DNA of 64,000 nt from Ramlibacter tataouinensis. Lineage in GTDB: Bacteria; Pseudomonadota; Gammaproteobacteria; Burkholderiales; Burkholderiaceae_C. Where the stretch lies: assembly GCF_001580455.1 (NCBI RefSeq), contig NZ_CP010951.1, forward strand, positions 4,241,001 to 4,305,000. Direction: 5' to 3'. A program made the translations under genes and the position numbers. Of this stretch, positions 8,662 through 16,341 are shown piece after piece (positions within the stretch are counted from its first letter, which is position 1; each line of letters opens with the position of its first letter). The notes below the pieces were generated by a model, which searched no databases, was not told where the DNA came from, and saw only the letters and a list, made by a program, of their open reading frames with translations.

Positions 8662-9624
8662 TCAGTCGGCGGTGATCTTGCGCGTTTCGATCAGCTGCTT
8701 CCAGCGGGCGTACTCGGCGGCCTGGAACTTGGCGAATTCCTCCGGCGTGTTGACCACGATCTCAAAACCTTGCGCGACCAGCTTCTCCTTGACGGACGGG
8801 TCATTCAGTGCCGCCTTGATCTCCGCCTGCAGCTTGGCCTTGATGTCGGCGGGCAGGCCCTTGGGGCCGGCCACGGCCTGCCAGGACTGGACTTCGGCGC
8901 CCGTGACGCCCTGCTCGGCGAGGGTGGGCACTTCCGGCAGCAGCGGATTGCGCTTTTCCGATGCGACACCGAGCGCGCGCACCTTGCCCGCCTTGATGTG
9001 CTGGATGATGCTGTTGATGTTGACGAAGGCCGCGTCCACCTGGCCGCCCAGCAGGTCGTTGATGGCGGGGCCGCCGCCCTTGTAGGGAATGTGCAGGCCT
9101 TCGGTCTTGGTCTGCTGCCAGAACAGTTCGGCCGACAGGTGGTCGGACGAGCCGTTGCCCGACGAGGCGAAGCTCACCTTGCCGGGGTTCTTCTTCAGGT
9201 GGGCCAGCAGGTCGGCCACGCTCTTGTCAGCCGATGCCGTCGGCACGACCAGCACGTTGGGCGCCTGCACCGCCACGGTGATCGGGTCCAGGTCCTTGAG
9301 CGCGTCGTACTGCACGCCCTTGATCAGGTGCGGTGCGATCACGAAGGGGCCGAGCGAGGAGACGAACAGCGTGTAGCCGTCGGGCGCCGCGCGCTTGACG
9401 AAGGCGGCGCCGATGGTGCCGGTGGCGCCGGCCTTGTTGTCGACGATGAAGCTCTGGCCGAACTTTTCCTGCAGCTTCTGGCCGATGACGCGGGCGATGG
9501 CGTCGGTGGAGCCGCCGGGCGGGAAGGGCACGACCAACGTGACGGTCTTGTCCGGATAAGCGGCGAAGGCGCTCGCCGTCGCGGCCGCGGCCAGTGCCAA
9601 TCCGATCAGGGTTTTCTTGATCAT
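8662..9624 (-). CDS. Bug-family (TctC-type) solute-binding protein
   Basis: A protein of 320 residues with a Sec signal peptide (MIKKTLIGLALAAAATASAFA) followed by the Bug N-terminal motif YPDKTVTLVVPFPPGGSTDAIAR and the APDGYTLFVSS loop. Directly upstream of gudD, it probably binds glucarate or galactarate in the periplasm. No membrane partner (TctA/TctB) is nearby. It is the first gene of the leftward operon after the regulator, and a TTGTACGA element lies about 85 bases upstream of its start. Confidence 0.93.
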   Translation of the reverse strand: MIKKTLIGLALAAAATASAFAAYPDKTVTLVVPFPPGGSTDAIARVIGQKLQEKFGQSFIVDNKAGATGTIGAAFVKRAAPDGYTLFVSSLGPFVIAPHLIKGVQYDALKDLDPITVAVQAPNVLVVPTASADKSVADLLAHLKKNPGKVSFASSGNGSSDHLSAELFWQQTKTEGLHIPYKGGGPAINDLLGGQVDAAFVNINSIIQHIKAGKVRALGVASEKRNPLLPEVPTLAEQGVTGAEVQSWQAVAGPKGLPADIKAKLQAEIKAALNDPSVKEKLVAQGFEIVVNTPEEFAKFQAAEYARWKQLIETRKITAD

Positions 9625-9707
9625 CGATGTCTCCTTGGTTTGCGGCCTGCTTGCGGGCCGGATTTGCGAATCTGCTACTTCTCAAGTCACGGTCAAGAGG
9701 TAGGACA

Positions 9708-9715
9708 TCGTACAA
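9708..9715 (-). promoter_or_regulatory. Candidate GntR-regulator operator, copy 1
   Basis: On the minus strand this reads TTGTACGA, within GTTGTACGATG. The same octamer occurs at 10530-10537 in the promoter region on the other side of the GntR gene. The site lies between the GntR gene and the Bug-gudD operon. Short GTAC-centred sites are typical of FadR/UxuR-type GntR regulators. GACATC repeats at 9703-9746 surround it and could be part of the operator. Binding is inferred. Confidence 0.45.
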
Positions 9716-9763
9716 CCAAACCGGGCTGGATGTCTAGAAGATGTCCGATGACTGGATAGGGCT

Positions 9764-10486
9764 TTAGCCGCCCTCGGCCAAGCGCCGGCGCCGCTCGCGG
9801 CTGTTGGCCAGATGGGTGCGCATGGCGGCGCGGGCCGCTTCGGGATCCTGCCCGGCAATCGCATCGATGATGTTCTCGTGCTCGGCATTGACCCGGCGCA
9901 GGTAGGCCTGGCGCTCCGGCGTCAGCGGCCCCGGCGGCTCCAGCCGGGCGCGCGGGATCATCATCCCGCCGAGTGTGCCCATCAGGTCCACGAAGTGGCT
10001 GTTCTGGGTGGCGCGGGCGATCTCGAGGTGGAACTGGAAGTCCGAGCCGACCGCGTCGCGGCCTTCTTCAACCGCGCTGTTGAAGGCCTTCAGCGCGTTG
10101 CGCAGCGCCTCCAGGTTGTCGGGCGTGCGGCGCATGGCGGCCAGGGCAGCGCTCTCGGTCTCGACACCGATGCGCAGTTCGAGCACCGCGATGACGTCCT
10201 GCAGTGTGCCCAGCTGGTCCGGCGAGATGCGGAAGGTGCCGGTGTCGCCCAGGCCGACCACGAAGGTGCCGACGCCGTGGCGGGTCTGCACCAGGCCCGC
10301 GGCCTGCAGGCGCGAGATCGCCTCGCGCACCACGGTGCGGCTGACGCCGAACTCTTCCATGATGGCCGCCTCGGTCGGCAGCTTCTCGCCGGCCGTCAGC
10401 GAGCCGTCGCGGATGCGGCCCGCCAGCACGTCCACCACATCGTGGGCGAGGCTGCGGGGGCGGCGGCGGGTGACGACTTCATTCAT
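9764..10486 (-). CDS. GntR-family transcriptional regulator (FadR/FCD subfamily)
   Basis: A protein of 240 residues. The N-terminal winged helix (about residues 10-75) shows the GntR signature KLPTEAAIMEEFGVSRTVVREA and LVQTRHGVGTFV. The C-terminal all-helical FCD effector domain follows (ELRIGVETESAALAA, FHLEIARATQN, EHENIIDAI). The ATG at 10486 gives a normal N-terminus; the frame stays open far upstream only because it runs antisense to udh. Placed between the gud/gar arm and the udh/TRAP arm, it is the likely uronate- or aldarate-responsive repressor of both. A perfect GGGTTAACCC palindrome lies two bases before the start codon, suggesting autoregulation. Confidence 0.93.
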   Translation of the reverse strand: MNEVVTRRRPRSLAHDVVDVLAGRIRDGSLTAGEKLPTEAAIMEEFGVSRTVVREAISRLQAAGLVQTRHGVGTFVVGLGDTGTFRISPDQLGTLQDVIAVLELRIGVETESAALAAMRRTPDNLEALRNALKAFNSAVEEGRDAVGSDFQFHLEIARATQNSHFVDLMGTLGGMMIPRARLEPPGPLTPERQAYLRRVNAEHENIIDAIAGQDPEAARAAMRTHLANSRERRRRLAEGG

Positions 10487-10488
10487 TC

Positions 10489-10498
10489 GGGTTAACCC
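10489..10498. promoter_or_regulatory. Perfect palindrome at the GntR start codon
   Basis: GGGTTAACCC, perfectly self-complementary and two bases upstream of the GntR ATG (minus strand). It overlaps the region where a ribosome-binding site is expected. With no loop it is better suited to be a dimeric protein-binding site than an RNA hairpin. The same core occurs at 30069-30080 before an unrelated LysR gene. Confidence 0.5.
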
Positions 10499-10529
10499 TG
10501 TTTGGCGCCCGAAGGCGAAACAGGAATAC

Positions 10530-10537
10530 TTGTACGA
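10530..10537 (+). promoter_or_regulatory. Candidate GntR-regulator operator, copy 2
   Basis: TTGTACGA within CTTGTACGACG, in the divergent interval between the GntR gene and udh. It is the reverse complement of the element at 9708-9715. Its position allows control of both gntR and udh-dctPQM. This is inference from shared sequence and location. Confidence 0.45.
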
Positions 10538-10606
10538 CGACTGATAACAGATGACAAGCGGGTTGGACCTGACTGTATCAGGTGCCCGACGAAAGGAAAG
10601 CAGAGC

Positions 10607-11425
10607 ATGACGTCGCCACAACCCCTGTCCCTGGGCCGGCTGCTGCTCACCGGCGCCGCCGGCGCCCTGGGCCGGCAACTGCGTCCGCGCCTGCGTCCGC
10701 GCTGCAGCCTGCTGCGGGTGAGCGATGTCGCCCCGATGGAAGCCGCCCAGTCCGGCGAGGAGGTGGTCCCGGCCGCGCTGGAAGACCGCGCCGCCATGCT
10801 GAGCCTGCTGGAGGGCATCGACGCCGTGGTCCACCTGGGCGGTGTCTCCATCGAGAAGGCGTTCGACGTGGTCCTGCAGGGCAACATCGTCGGCGTCTAC
10901 AACCTGTACGAGGCCGCCCGCAAGCACGGCGTGAAGCGCATCGTGTTCGCCAGTTCCAACCACGTGACCGGCTACTACCGGCAGGACGAAGTGATCGACG
11001 CCAACGCACCGGTGCGCCCGGACGGCTACTACGGCGTGTCCAAGGCCTTCGGCGAGAACCTGTCGCGCTTCTACTTCGACCGCTACGGCATCGAGACCGT
11101 GTGCCTGCGCATCGGCTCCTCCTTTCCCGAGCCGATGGACCGGCGCATGCTGTCCACCTGGCTCAGCTATGACGATCTGGAGCGCCTGGTCGTCGCCAGC
11201 CTCACGGCGCCGGTGGCCGGCCACACCATCGTCTACGGCATGTCCGACAACAAGTCCACCTGGTGGGACAACACGCCGGCCCGCCACCTGGGCTACAGGC
11301 CCCAGGACAGCTCGGAGCCCTTCCGGGCCGCCAAGGAAGCCGCGCAGCCCCGGCTCGACCTGAACGACCCCGCCGCGATCTACCAAGGCGGCAGCTTCGT
11401 CCACAAGGGGCCGTTCGAAGACTGA
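10607..11425 (+). CDS. udh: Uronate dehydrogenase (NAD-dependent)
   Basis: A protein of 272 residues of the extended SDR/epimerase fold. It has the NAD-binding loop LLLTGAAGALG (about residues 12-22), VHLGGVSIEK, FASSNHVTGYY and the catalytic YxxxK in YYGVSK (Y142, K146). It closely resembles the Agrobacterium and Pseudomonas uronate dehydrogenases, which oxidise D-galacturonate and D-glucuronate to aldarolactones. The start at 10607 is preceded by the ribosome-binding site GAAAGGAAAG. It opens the rightward arm, followed by a TRAP transporter and a lactonase, supplying the first catabolic step. Confidence 0.93.
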   Translation: MTSPQPLSLGRLLLTGAAGALGRQLRPRLRPRCSLLRVSDVAPMEAAQSGEEVVPAALEDRAAMLSLLEGIDAVVHLGGVSIEKAFDVVLQGNIVGVYNLYEAARKHGVKRIVFASSNHVTGYYRQDEVIDANAPVRPDGYYGVSKAFGENLSRFYFDRYGIETVCLRIGSSFPEPMDRRMLSTWLSYDDLERLVVASLTAPVAGHTIVYGMSDNKSTWWDNTPARHLGYRPQDSSEPFRAAKEAAQPRLDLNDPAAIYQGGSFVHKGPFED

Positions 11426-11473
11426 CTGCAAGACCGCGTTCGATCACCGAATACCAACCTGAAGGAGACTCGC

Positions 11474-12439
11474 ATGAAGACCTTGACCCGACTCGCCGCT
11501 GCCGTGGCAGTGCTCGCCGCCGCCGGCGCGCAGGCTACCGAGTTCCGATCGTCCGACGTGCACAACAGCGACGACTACCCGACGGTGGCCGCCGTCAAGC
11601 ACATGAGCGATCTGCTGAAGCAGGCCACGGGCGGCAAGCACAGCATCAAGGTGTTCAACAAGGGCGCCCTGGGCAGCGAAAAGGAAACCATCGACCAGAC
11701 CAAGATCGGCGCGCTCGATTTCACCCGCGTGAACATCAGCCCGATGAACGCCATCTGCTCCAAGACCATGGTGCCCACCATGCCCTTCCTGTTCCGGTCG
11801 GTGGACCACATGCGCAAGGTGCTGGACGGCCCGGTCGGCGAGGAGATCCTGAAGGACTGCGAGCAGCACGGCTTCGTCGGCCTGGCCTTCTACGACTCGG
11901 GCGCGCGCTCGATCTATGGCAAGAAGCCGGTGAAGACGCTGGCCGACACCAAGGGCATGAAGATCCGCGTGCAGCAGTCCGACCTGTGGGTCGCGCTGGT
12001 GAGCGCGATGGGCGCCAACGCTACGCCGATGCCGATCGGCGAGGTCTATACCGGGCTGAAGACCGGCCTGATCGACGCCGCCGAGAACAACGTGCCCTCG
12101 TACGACGGCTTCAAGCACTACGAGGCCGTCAAGTTCTACAGCCGCACCGAGCATTCGATGGCGCCCGAGATGCTGCTGATGAGCAAGGTGGTGTACGACA
12201 AGCTGACCCCGGCGGAGCAGCAGGCGATCCGCAAGGCGGCCAAGGAGTCGGTGGCGTTCCAGCGCAAGAAGTGGGACGAGCAGGAAGCCAAGTCGCTCGC
12301 CGTAGTCAAGGGCGGCGGCGCCGAGATCGTCGAAGTGGACAAGGCCACGTTCGAGAAGGCCATGGGTCCGGTCTACGACAAGTTCATCACCACGCCGGAC
12401 CTCAAGCGCCTGGTGAAGGCCGTGCAGGACACCAAGTGA
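11474..12439 (+). CDS. dctP: TRAP transporter solute-binding protein, probable uronate receptor
   Basis: A protein of 321 residues with a Sec signal (MKTLTRLAAAVAVLAAAGAQA) and a DctP fold. Features include the acid-binding Arg in GMKIRVQQSD and the family segment GEVYTGLKTGLIDAAENN. AAGGAGA lies just upstream of the ATG. Located between udh and dctQM, it is the likely periplasmic receptor for galacturonate/glucuronate; related Polaromonas receptors are known to bind these acids. The gene symbol is generic. Confidence 0.92.
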   Translation: MKTLTRLAAAVAVLAAAGAQATEFRSSDVHNSDDYPTVAAVKHMSDLLKQATGGKHSIKVFNKGALGSEKETIDQTKIGALDFTRVNISPMNAICSKTMVPTMPFLFRSVDHMRKVLDGPVGEEILKDCEQHGFVGLAFYDSGARSIYGKKPVKTLADTKGMKIRVQQSDLWVALVSAMGANATPMPIGEVYTGLKTGLIDAAENNVPSYDGFKHYEAVKFYSRTEHSMAPEMLLMSKVVYDKLTPAEQQAIRKAAKESVAFQRKKWDEQEAKSLAVVKGGGAEIVEVDKATFEKAMGPVYDKFITTPDLKRLVKAVQDTK

Positions 12440-12984
12440 CGGTATCGCAGTCCGCCGCGCCCGGCGTGAGGCCGAACGTATTCCCGGTGCTGGATGGATT
12501 CACGCGCGTGTGCGCGTGGCTGTCCCGCCTCAGCCTGGTCGTGGCGGTGCTGCTGCTGCTGGCCGTGATCGCCTGCGTGCAGTGGCAGGTGATCGGCCGC
12601 TACGTCTTCAACGACACGCCCACCTGGGCGGAGGCGCTGGCCATGCTGCTGGTGCTGTACATGACCTCGCTGGCGGTTGCGGTCGGCGTGCGCGATGCCG
12701 GCCATATCGGCCTGGAGTCGCTCATCGTGCTGCTGCCCGAGCGCTTCCGGCTGAAGCTCGAGGTGCTGATCCACCTGCTGGTCGGCGTGTTCGGCTTCCT
12801 GATGGCCAAGGCCGGCTGGCTGTGGGCCACCATGAAGTGGAACGAGAAGAAGCCCATGCTGGGCGTGCCGGAGGGTGCCGACTACGTGCCGCTGGTGGTG
12901 GCCGGCGCCCTCATCGTGCTGTTCTGCGCCGAGCACATCGTGGCGCTGCTGCGCGGCATCGAGGTGGAGCCGGCATGGAACTGA
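12436..12984 (+). CDS. dctQ: TRAP transporter small membrane subunit
   Basis: A protein of 182 residues with four hydrophobic segments typical of DctQ (around LVVAVLLLLAVIACVQWQVIGRY, MLLVLYMTSLAVAVGV, EVLIHLLVGVFGFLMA and VVAGALIVLFCAEHIVAL) and the conserved RYVFNDTPTWAEALA motif. The GTG start overlaps the dctP stop (GTGA), indicating coupling. It forms the membrane complex with the DctM encoded next, whose start overlaps its 3' end. Confidence 0.9.
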   Translation: MTVSQSAAPGVRPNVFPVLDGFTRVCAWLSRLSLVVAVLLLLAVIACVQWQVIGRYVFNDTPTWAEALAMLLVLYMTSLAVAVGVRDAGHIGLESLIVLLPERFRLKLEVLIHLLVGVFGFLMAKAGWLWATMKWNEKKPMLGVPEGADYVPLVVAGALIVLFCAEHIVALLRGIEVEPAWN

Positions 12985-14267
12985 CCATCCTGGGCCTGTC
13001 CTTCCTCGGCCTGCTGGTGCTGGGCGTCCCGGTGGCCTTCGCCATCGGCCTCTCGTCCGTGGCCACCATCCTCTACGCCGGCTTGCCCACCGCCGTGGTG
13101 TTCCAGAAGATGGTGGGCGGCATGCAGGTGTTCTCGTTCCTGGCGATTCCCTTTTTCATCTTCGCCGGCGAGCTGATGCTGTACGGCGGCATCGCCGACC
13201 GCATCGTGCGATTCGCCAACAGCCTGGTGGGCCACGTGCGCGGCGGGCTGGGCATGAGCAACGTCGTGGGCTGCACACTGTTCGGCGGCGTGGCCGGCTC
13301 GCCGCTGGCCGACGTGTCGGCCATGGGCAGCGTGATGATCCCCCTGATGAAGAAGGAGGGCTACCACGCGGACTATGCGGTCAACGTGACCACCCACGCG
13401 GCCCTGGTCGGTGCGTTGATGCCGACCTCGCACAACATCATCATCTTCACACTGGCCACCACCGGCATCGCGTCGGTGAGCATCCTGGGGCTGATCGTCG
13501 CCTGCCTGATCCCGGCGCTGATCCTGACGATCTGCAACCTGGGCGCGGCCTACTGGGTGGCGGTGCGGCGCGGCTACCCGACGCGCGGCGACTTCGCCGG
13601 CTGGCACGAGGTGGCGCGCGCGTTCGCTGCGGCGCTGCCCGGCCTGCTGGTGATCCTGATCATCCTGGGCGGCATCCTCTCCGGCGTGTTCACCGCCACC
13701 GAGTCGGCCGCCACCGCGGTGCTCTGGGCGCTGATCGTCACGTCGCTGGTCTACCGCACGCTGACCTGGAAGGACTTCCTGAAGGCGTGTGCCAAGGCCT
13801 GCAAGACCACCGGCGTGGTGCTGCTGCTGATCGGCATCTCGGCCGCCTTCGGCTACTTCATGGCGCTGTACGAAGTGCCGCAGAAGACCGGCGCGCTCAT
13901 GGCCAGCGTCACCCAGGAGCCCTGGCTCATCTTCCTGATGGTCAACGTCCTGCTGTTCCTGCTGGGCACCTTCCTGGACATGGCGGCCACCATCCTGATC
14001 TGCACGCCCATCTTCCTGCCCATCTGCGTGCAGTACGGCATGCACCCGGCCCAGTTCGGCGTGATGATGCTGATCAACTGCGCGCTGGGCCTGAATACCC
14101 CGCCAGTGGGCACCACGCAGTTCGTCGGCTGCGCGATCGGCGGCGTGTCGGTCGGCCAGGTCATGCGCACCATCTGGCCGTTCTACGGGGCGCTGATCGT
14201 CTGCCTGATGCTGGTGACCTACGTGCCGGCCTTCTCCATGTGGCTGCCGCAGCTCGTGCTGAAATGA
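12975..14267 (+). CDS. dctM: TRAP transporter large permease subunit
   Basis: A protein of 430 residues with about 12 hydrophobic segments. It carries DctM hallmarks: IPFFIFAGELM, GCTLFGGVAGSPLADVSAMG and the second-half LNTPPVGTTQF. This is the sodium-coupled permease of the TRAP system. The ATG lies inside the dctQ 3' end, and the stop overlaps the lactonase start (ATGA), so the dctPQM-lactonase genes form one tightly coupled operon. Confidence 0.95.
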   Translation: MELTILGLSFLGLLVLGVPVAFAIGLSSVATILYAGLPTAVVFQKMVGGMQVFSFLAIPFFIFAGELMLYGGIADRIVRFANSLVGHVRGGLGMSNVVGCTLFGGVAGSPLADVSAMGSVMIPLMKKEGYHADYAVNVTTHAALVGALMPTSHNIIIFTLATTGIASVSILGLIVACLIPALILTICNLGAAYWVAVRRGYPTRGDFAGWHEVARAFAAALPGLLVILIILGGILSGVFTATESAATAVLWALIVTSLVYRTLTWKDFLKACAKACKTTGVVLLLIGISAAFGYFMALYEVPQKTGALMASVTQEPWLIFLMVNVLLFLLGTFLDMAATILICTPIFLPICVQYGMHPAQFGVMMLINCALGLNTPPVGTTQFVGCAIGGVSVGQVMRTIWPFYGALIVCLMLVTYVPAFSMWLPQLVLK

Positions 14268-15244
14268 GCGCCATGCAGCCCGCCACGCCATTCGCCTTCG
14301 TCCCCAGCCAGCGCTACCCCGATCCGCGCATCGAGGTGCTGGATGAGCGCTTTCTCAAGCTGCGGCTGTTCAGCGCCACGGTGGAGCAACTCGCGACCGG
14401 GCTGCGCTGGGCCGAGGGCCCGCAATGGTTCGGCGACGGCCGCTACCTGCTGGTGTCGGACATCCCGAACAACCGCATCCTGCGCTGGGACGAAGCGAGC
14501 GGCGCCGTGAGCGAGTTCCGCGTCCCTTCCAACAACGCCAACGGCCTGGCGCGCGACCGGCAGGGCCGTCTGCTCACCTGCGAGCACCTCACCCGGCGCA
14601 TCACCCGCACCGAGTACGACGGCAGCATCACGGTGCTGGCCGACCGTTTCGACGGCAAGCGCCTGAATTCGCCGAACGACATCGTCTGCGCGCCGGACGG
14701 CGCGGTCTGGTTCACCGATCCGACCTTCGGCATCGGCGGCTGGTGGGAAGGCGAGCCGGCGCAGCAGGAGTTGCCGCATGCGGTGTACCGGATCGCCCCG
14801 GATGGCCAGTTGCAGCAGGTGATCACCGACCTGAACGCGCCCAACGGCCTGGCCTTCTCACCCGACGAGTCGCTGCTGTACGTGGTCGAAAGCCGCGCGA
14901 CACCGCACCGCAAGATCTGGGCTTACGAGGTGGGCGTGGGCGGCCGGCTCAGCGGCAAACGCCTGGCCATCGATGCGCAGGGCCCCGGCGCCTTCGACGG
15001 CATCGCGATCGACGTCGAGGGCAACCTCTGGTGCGGGCTGGGAAGCAACGGCAGCCCGGAGGCCCGTCCGGATGAGCTGGACGGCGTGCGCGTGTACGCG
15101 CCGGACGGGACAGCCATCGCGCACATCCACCTGCCCGAGCGCTGCGCCAATGTCTGCTTCGGCGGGCGCCACCGCAACCGGCTCTTCATGGCGGCCAGCC
15201 ACTCCATTTACGCGCTTTACCTGAACACGCAAGGCACAGTCTGA
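14264..15244 (+). CDS. SMP-30/gluconolactonase-family aldarolactonase
   Basis: A protein of 326 residues with the six-bladed propeller of SMP-30/gluconolactonase/LRE-like enzymes. Likely metal ligands lie in WAEGPQW (Glu), NSPNDIVCAPDG (Asn) and AFDGIAIDVEGN (Asp). It should hydrolyse the galactaro- or glucarolactone made by uronate dehydrogenase to the open aldarate, linking udh to garD/gudD. The ATG at 14264 overlaps the dctM stop; a second ATG at 14273 is an alternative start. Confidence 0.9.
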   Translation: MSAMQPATPFAFVPSQRYPDPRIEVLDERFLKLRLFSATVEQLATGLRWAEGPQWFGDGRYLLVSDIPNNRILRWDEASGAVSEFRVPSNNANGLARDRQGRLLTCEHLTRRITRTEYDGSITVLADRFDGKRLNSPNDIVCAPDGAVWFTDPTFGIGGWWEGEPAQQELPHAVYRIAPDGQLQQVITDLNAPNGLAFSPDESLLYVVESRATPHRKIWAYEVGVGGRLSGKRLAIDAQGPGAFDGIAIDVEGNLWCGLGSNGSPEARPDELDGVRVYAPDGTAIAHIHLPERCANVCFGGRHRNRLFMAASHSIYALYLNTQGTV

Positions 15245-15281
15245 GCTAGGCTGCGGCTCTTCATCCCCTGAAGGAGCCGAG

Positions 15282-16256
15282 ATGCATCGCCGTCATGTGG
15301 TCGCCGTTGTCGCCGCCGCGCTCGCCACCAGCCTCGCATCGGCGCAGGCGCAGGACAAGTGGCCCTCCAGGCCCATCACCTATGTCGTGCCCTTCGGCGC
15401 GGGCGGCACCACCGACGTGCTGGCGCGGCTGGTCACGCAGAAGGCCGGTCCGGCGCTGGGCGCCACCTTCGTCATCGAGAACAAGCCGGGCGCGGGTGGC
15501 AGCCTTGGCAGCGACTTCACGGCCAAGGCGGCGCCGGACGGCTACACGATCCAGGGCGGCACCATCAGCTCGCACGCGATCAACGTCAGCCTGTATGCCA
15601 AGCTGGGCTACGACCCGATCAGGAGTTTCCAGCCCATCACGCTGATCGGCTCCATGCCCAACATCCTGGTGGTGCGCGCCGACAGCCCCTACCAGACGCT
15701 GCAGGACGTGATCGCGGCGGCCAAGGCCAAGCCGGGTGTCATCAACTACGCGTCGTCCGGCAACGGCACCTCGCAGCACCTCTCCGGCGTGTTCTTCGAG
15801 CAGCTGACCGGGGGCAAGATGGTGCACGTGCCTTTCAAGAGCAGTGCCGAGTCGCTCACCAGCCTGATGTCAGGCCAGGGCGTGGACATCATCTTCGAGA
15901 ACCTCGCGCCCGCGCTGCCGCACATCCAGGCCGGCAAGCTGCGCGCGCTGGGCGTCACATCGGAACAGCGCTCTTCCACCGTGCCCCAGGTCCCCGCCAT
16001 CGCCGAGACGCTGCCCGGATTTGGCATCGTCTCCTGGCAGGCCATCTTCGCGCCGGCCGGCGTCCCCAAGCCTATCGTCGACAGGCTTTCTGCCGAGATG
16101 ATCAAGGCGGTGCAGGACCCGGAGCTCAGGGCCAAGCTGGTGGCCCAGGGCATCGAGCCCGGCGGGATGAGTCCGGCAGAACTGGCGGCGTTCCAGAAGG
16201 CCGAGGTGGAGAAGTGGGGCCGTGTGATCAAGGCGGGCAATATCAAGGTGGAGTGA
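15282..16256 (+). CDS. Bug-family (TctC-type) solute-binding protein
   Basis: A protein of 324 residues with a signal peptide (MHRRHVVAVVAAALATSLASAQA) and Bug motifs WPSRPITYVVPFGAGGTTDVLAR and AAPDGYTIQGG. A ribosome-binding site (GAAGGAG) precedes the ATG. It is the third orphan Bug receptor of the locus and the last gene of the rightward arm. The ligand is unknown; a sugar acid is plausible by context. Confidence 0.92.
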   Translation: MHRRHVVAVVAAALATSLASAQAQDKWPSRPITYVVPFGAGGTTDVLARLVTQKAGPALGATFVIENKPGAGGSLGSDFTAKAAPDGYTIQGGTISSHAINVSLYAKLGYDPIRSFQPITLIGSMPNILVVRADSPYQTLQDVIAAAKAKPGVINYASSGNGTSQHLSGVFFEQLTGGKMVHVPFKSSAESLTSLMSGQGVDIIFENLAPALPHIQAGKLRALGVTSEQRSSTVPQVPAIAETLPGFGIVSWQAIFAPAGVPKPIVDRLSAEMIKAVQDPELRAKLVAQGIEPGGMSPAELAAFQKAEVEKWGRVIKAGNIKVE

Positions 16257-16341
16257 CGCCCTGCAAGCCATCGCGCCGCGGCAGCACGAAGCGAGCTGAA
16301 GGAACTCTCGGGCTCGGCCGCTTGGATCAGAATGCTCGGTT

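Noticed and set aside
10487..11431. N-terminal extension of the GntR gene that would make a 555-residue protein
   Set aside because: The extension runs antisense to udh, which has clear family motifs and its own ribosome-binding site. The short start at 10486 gives a normal GntR protein.
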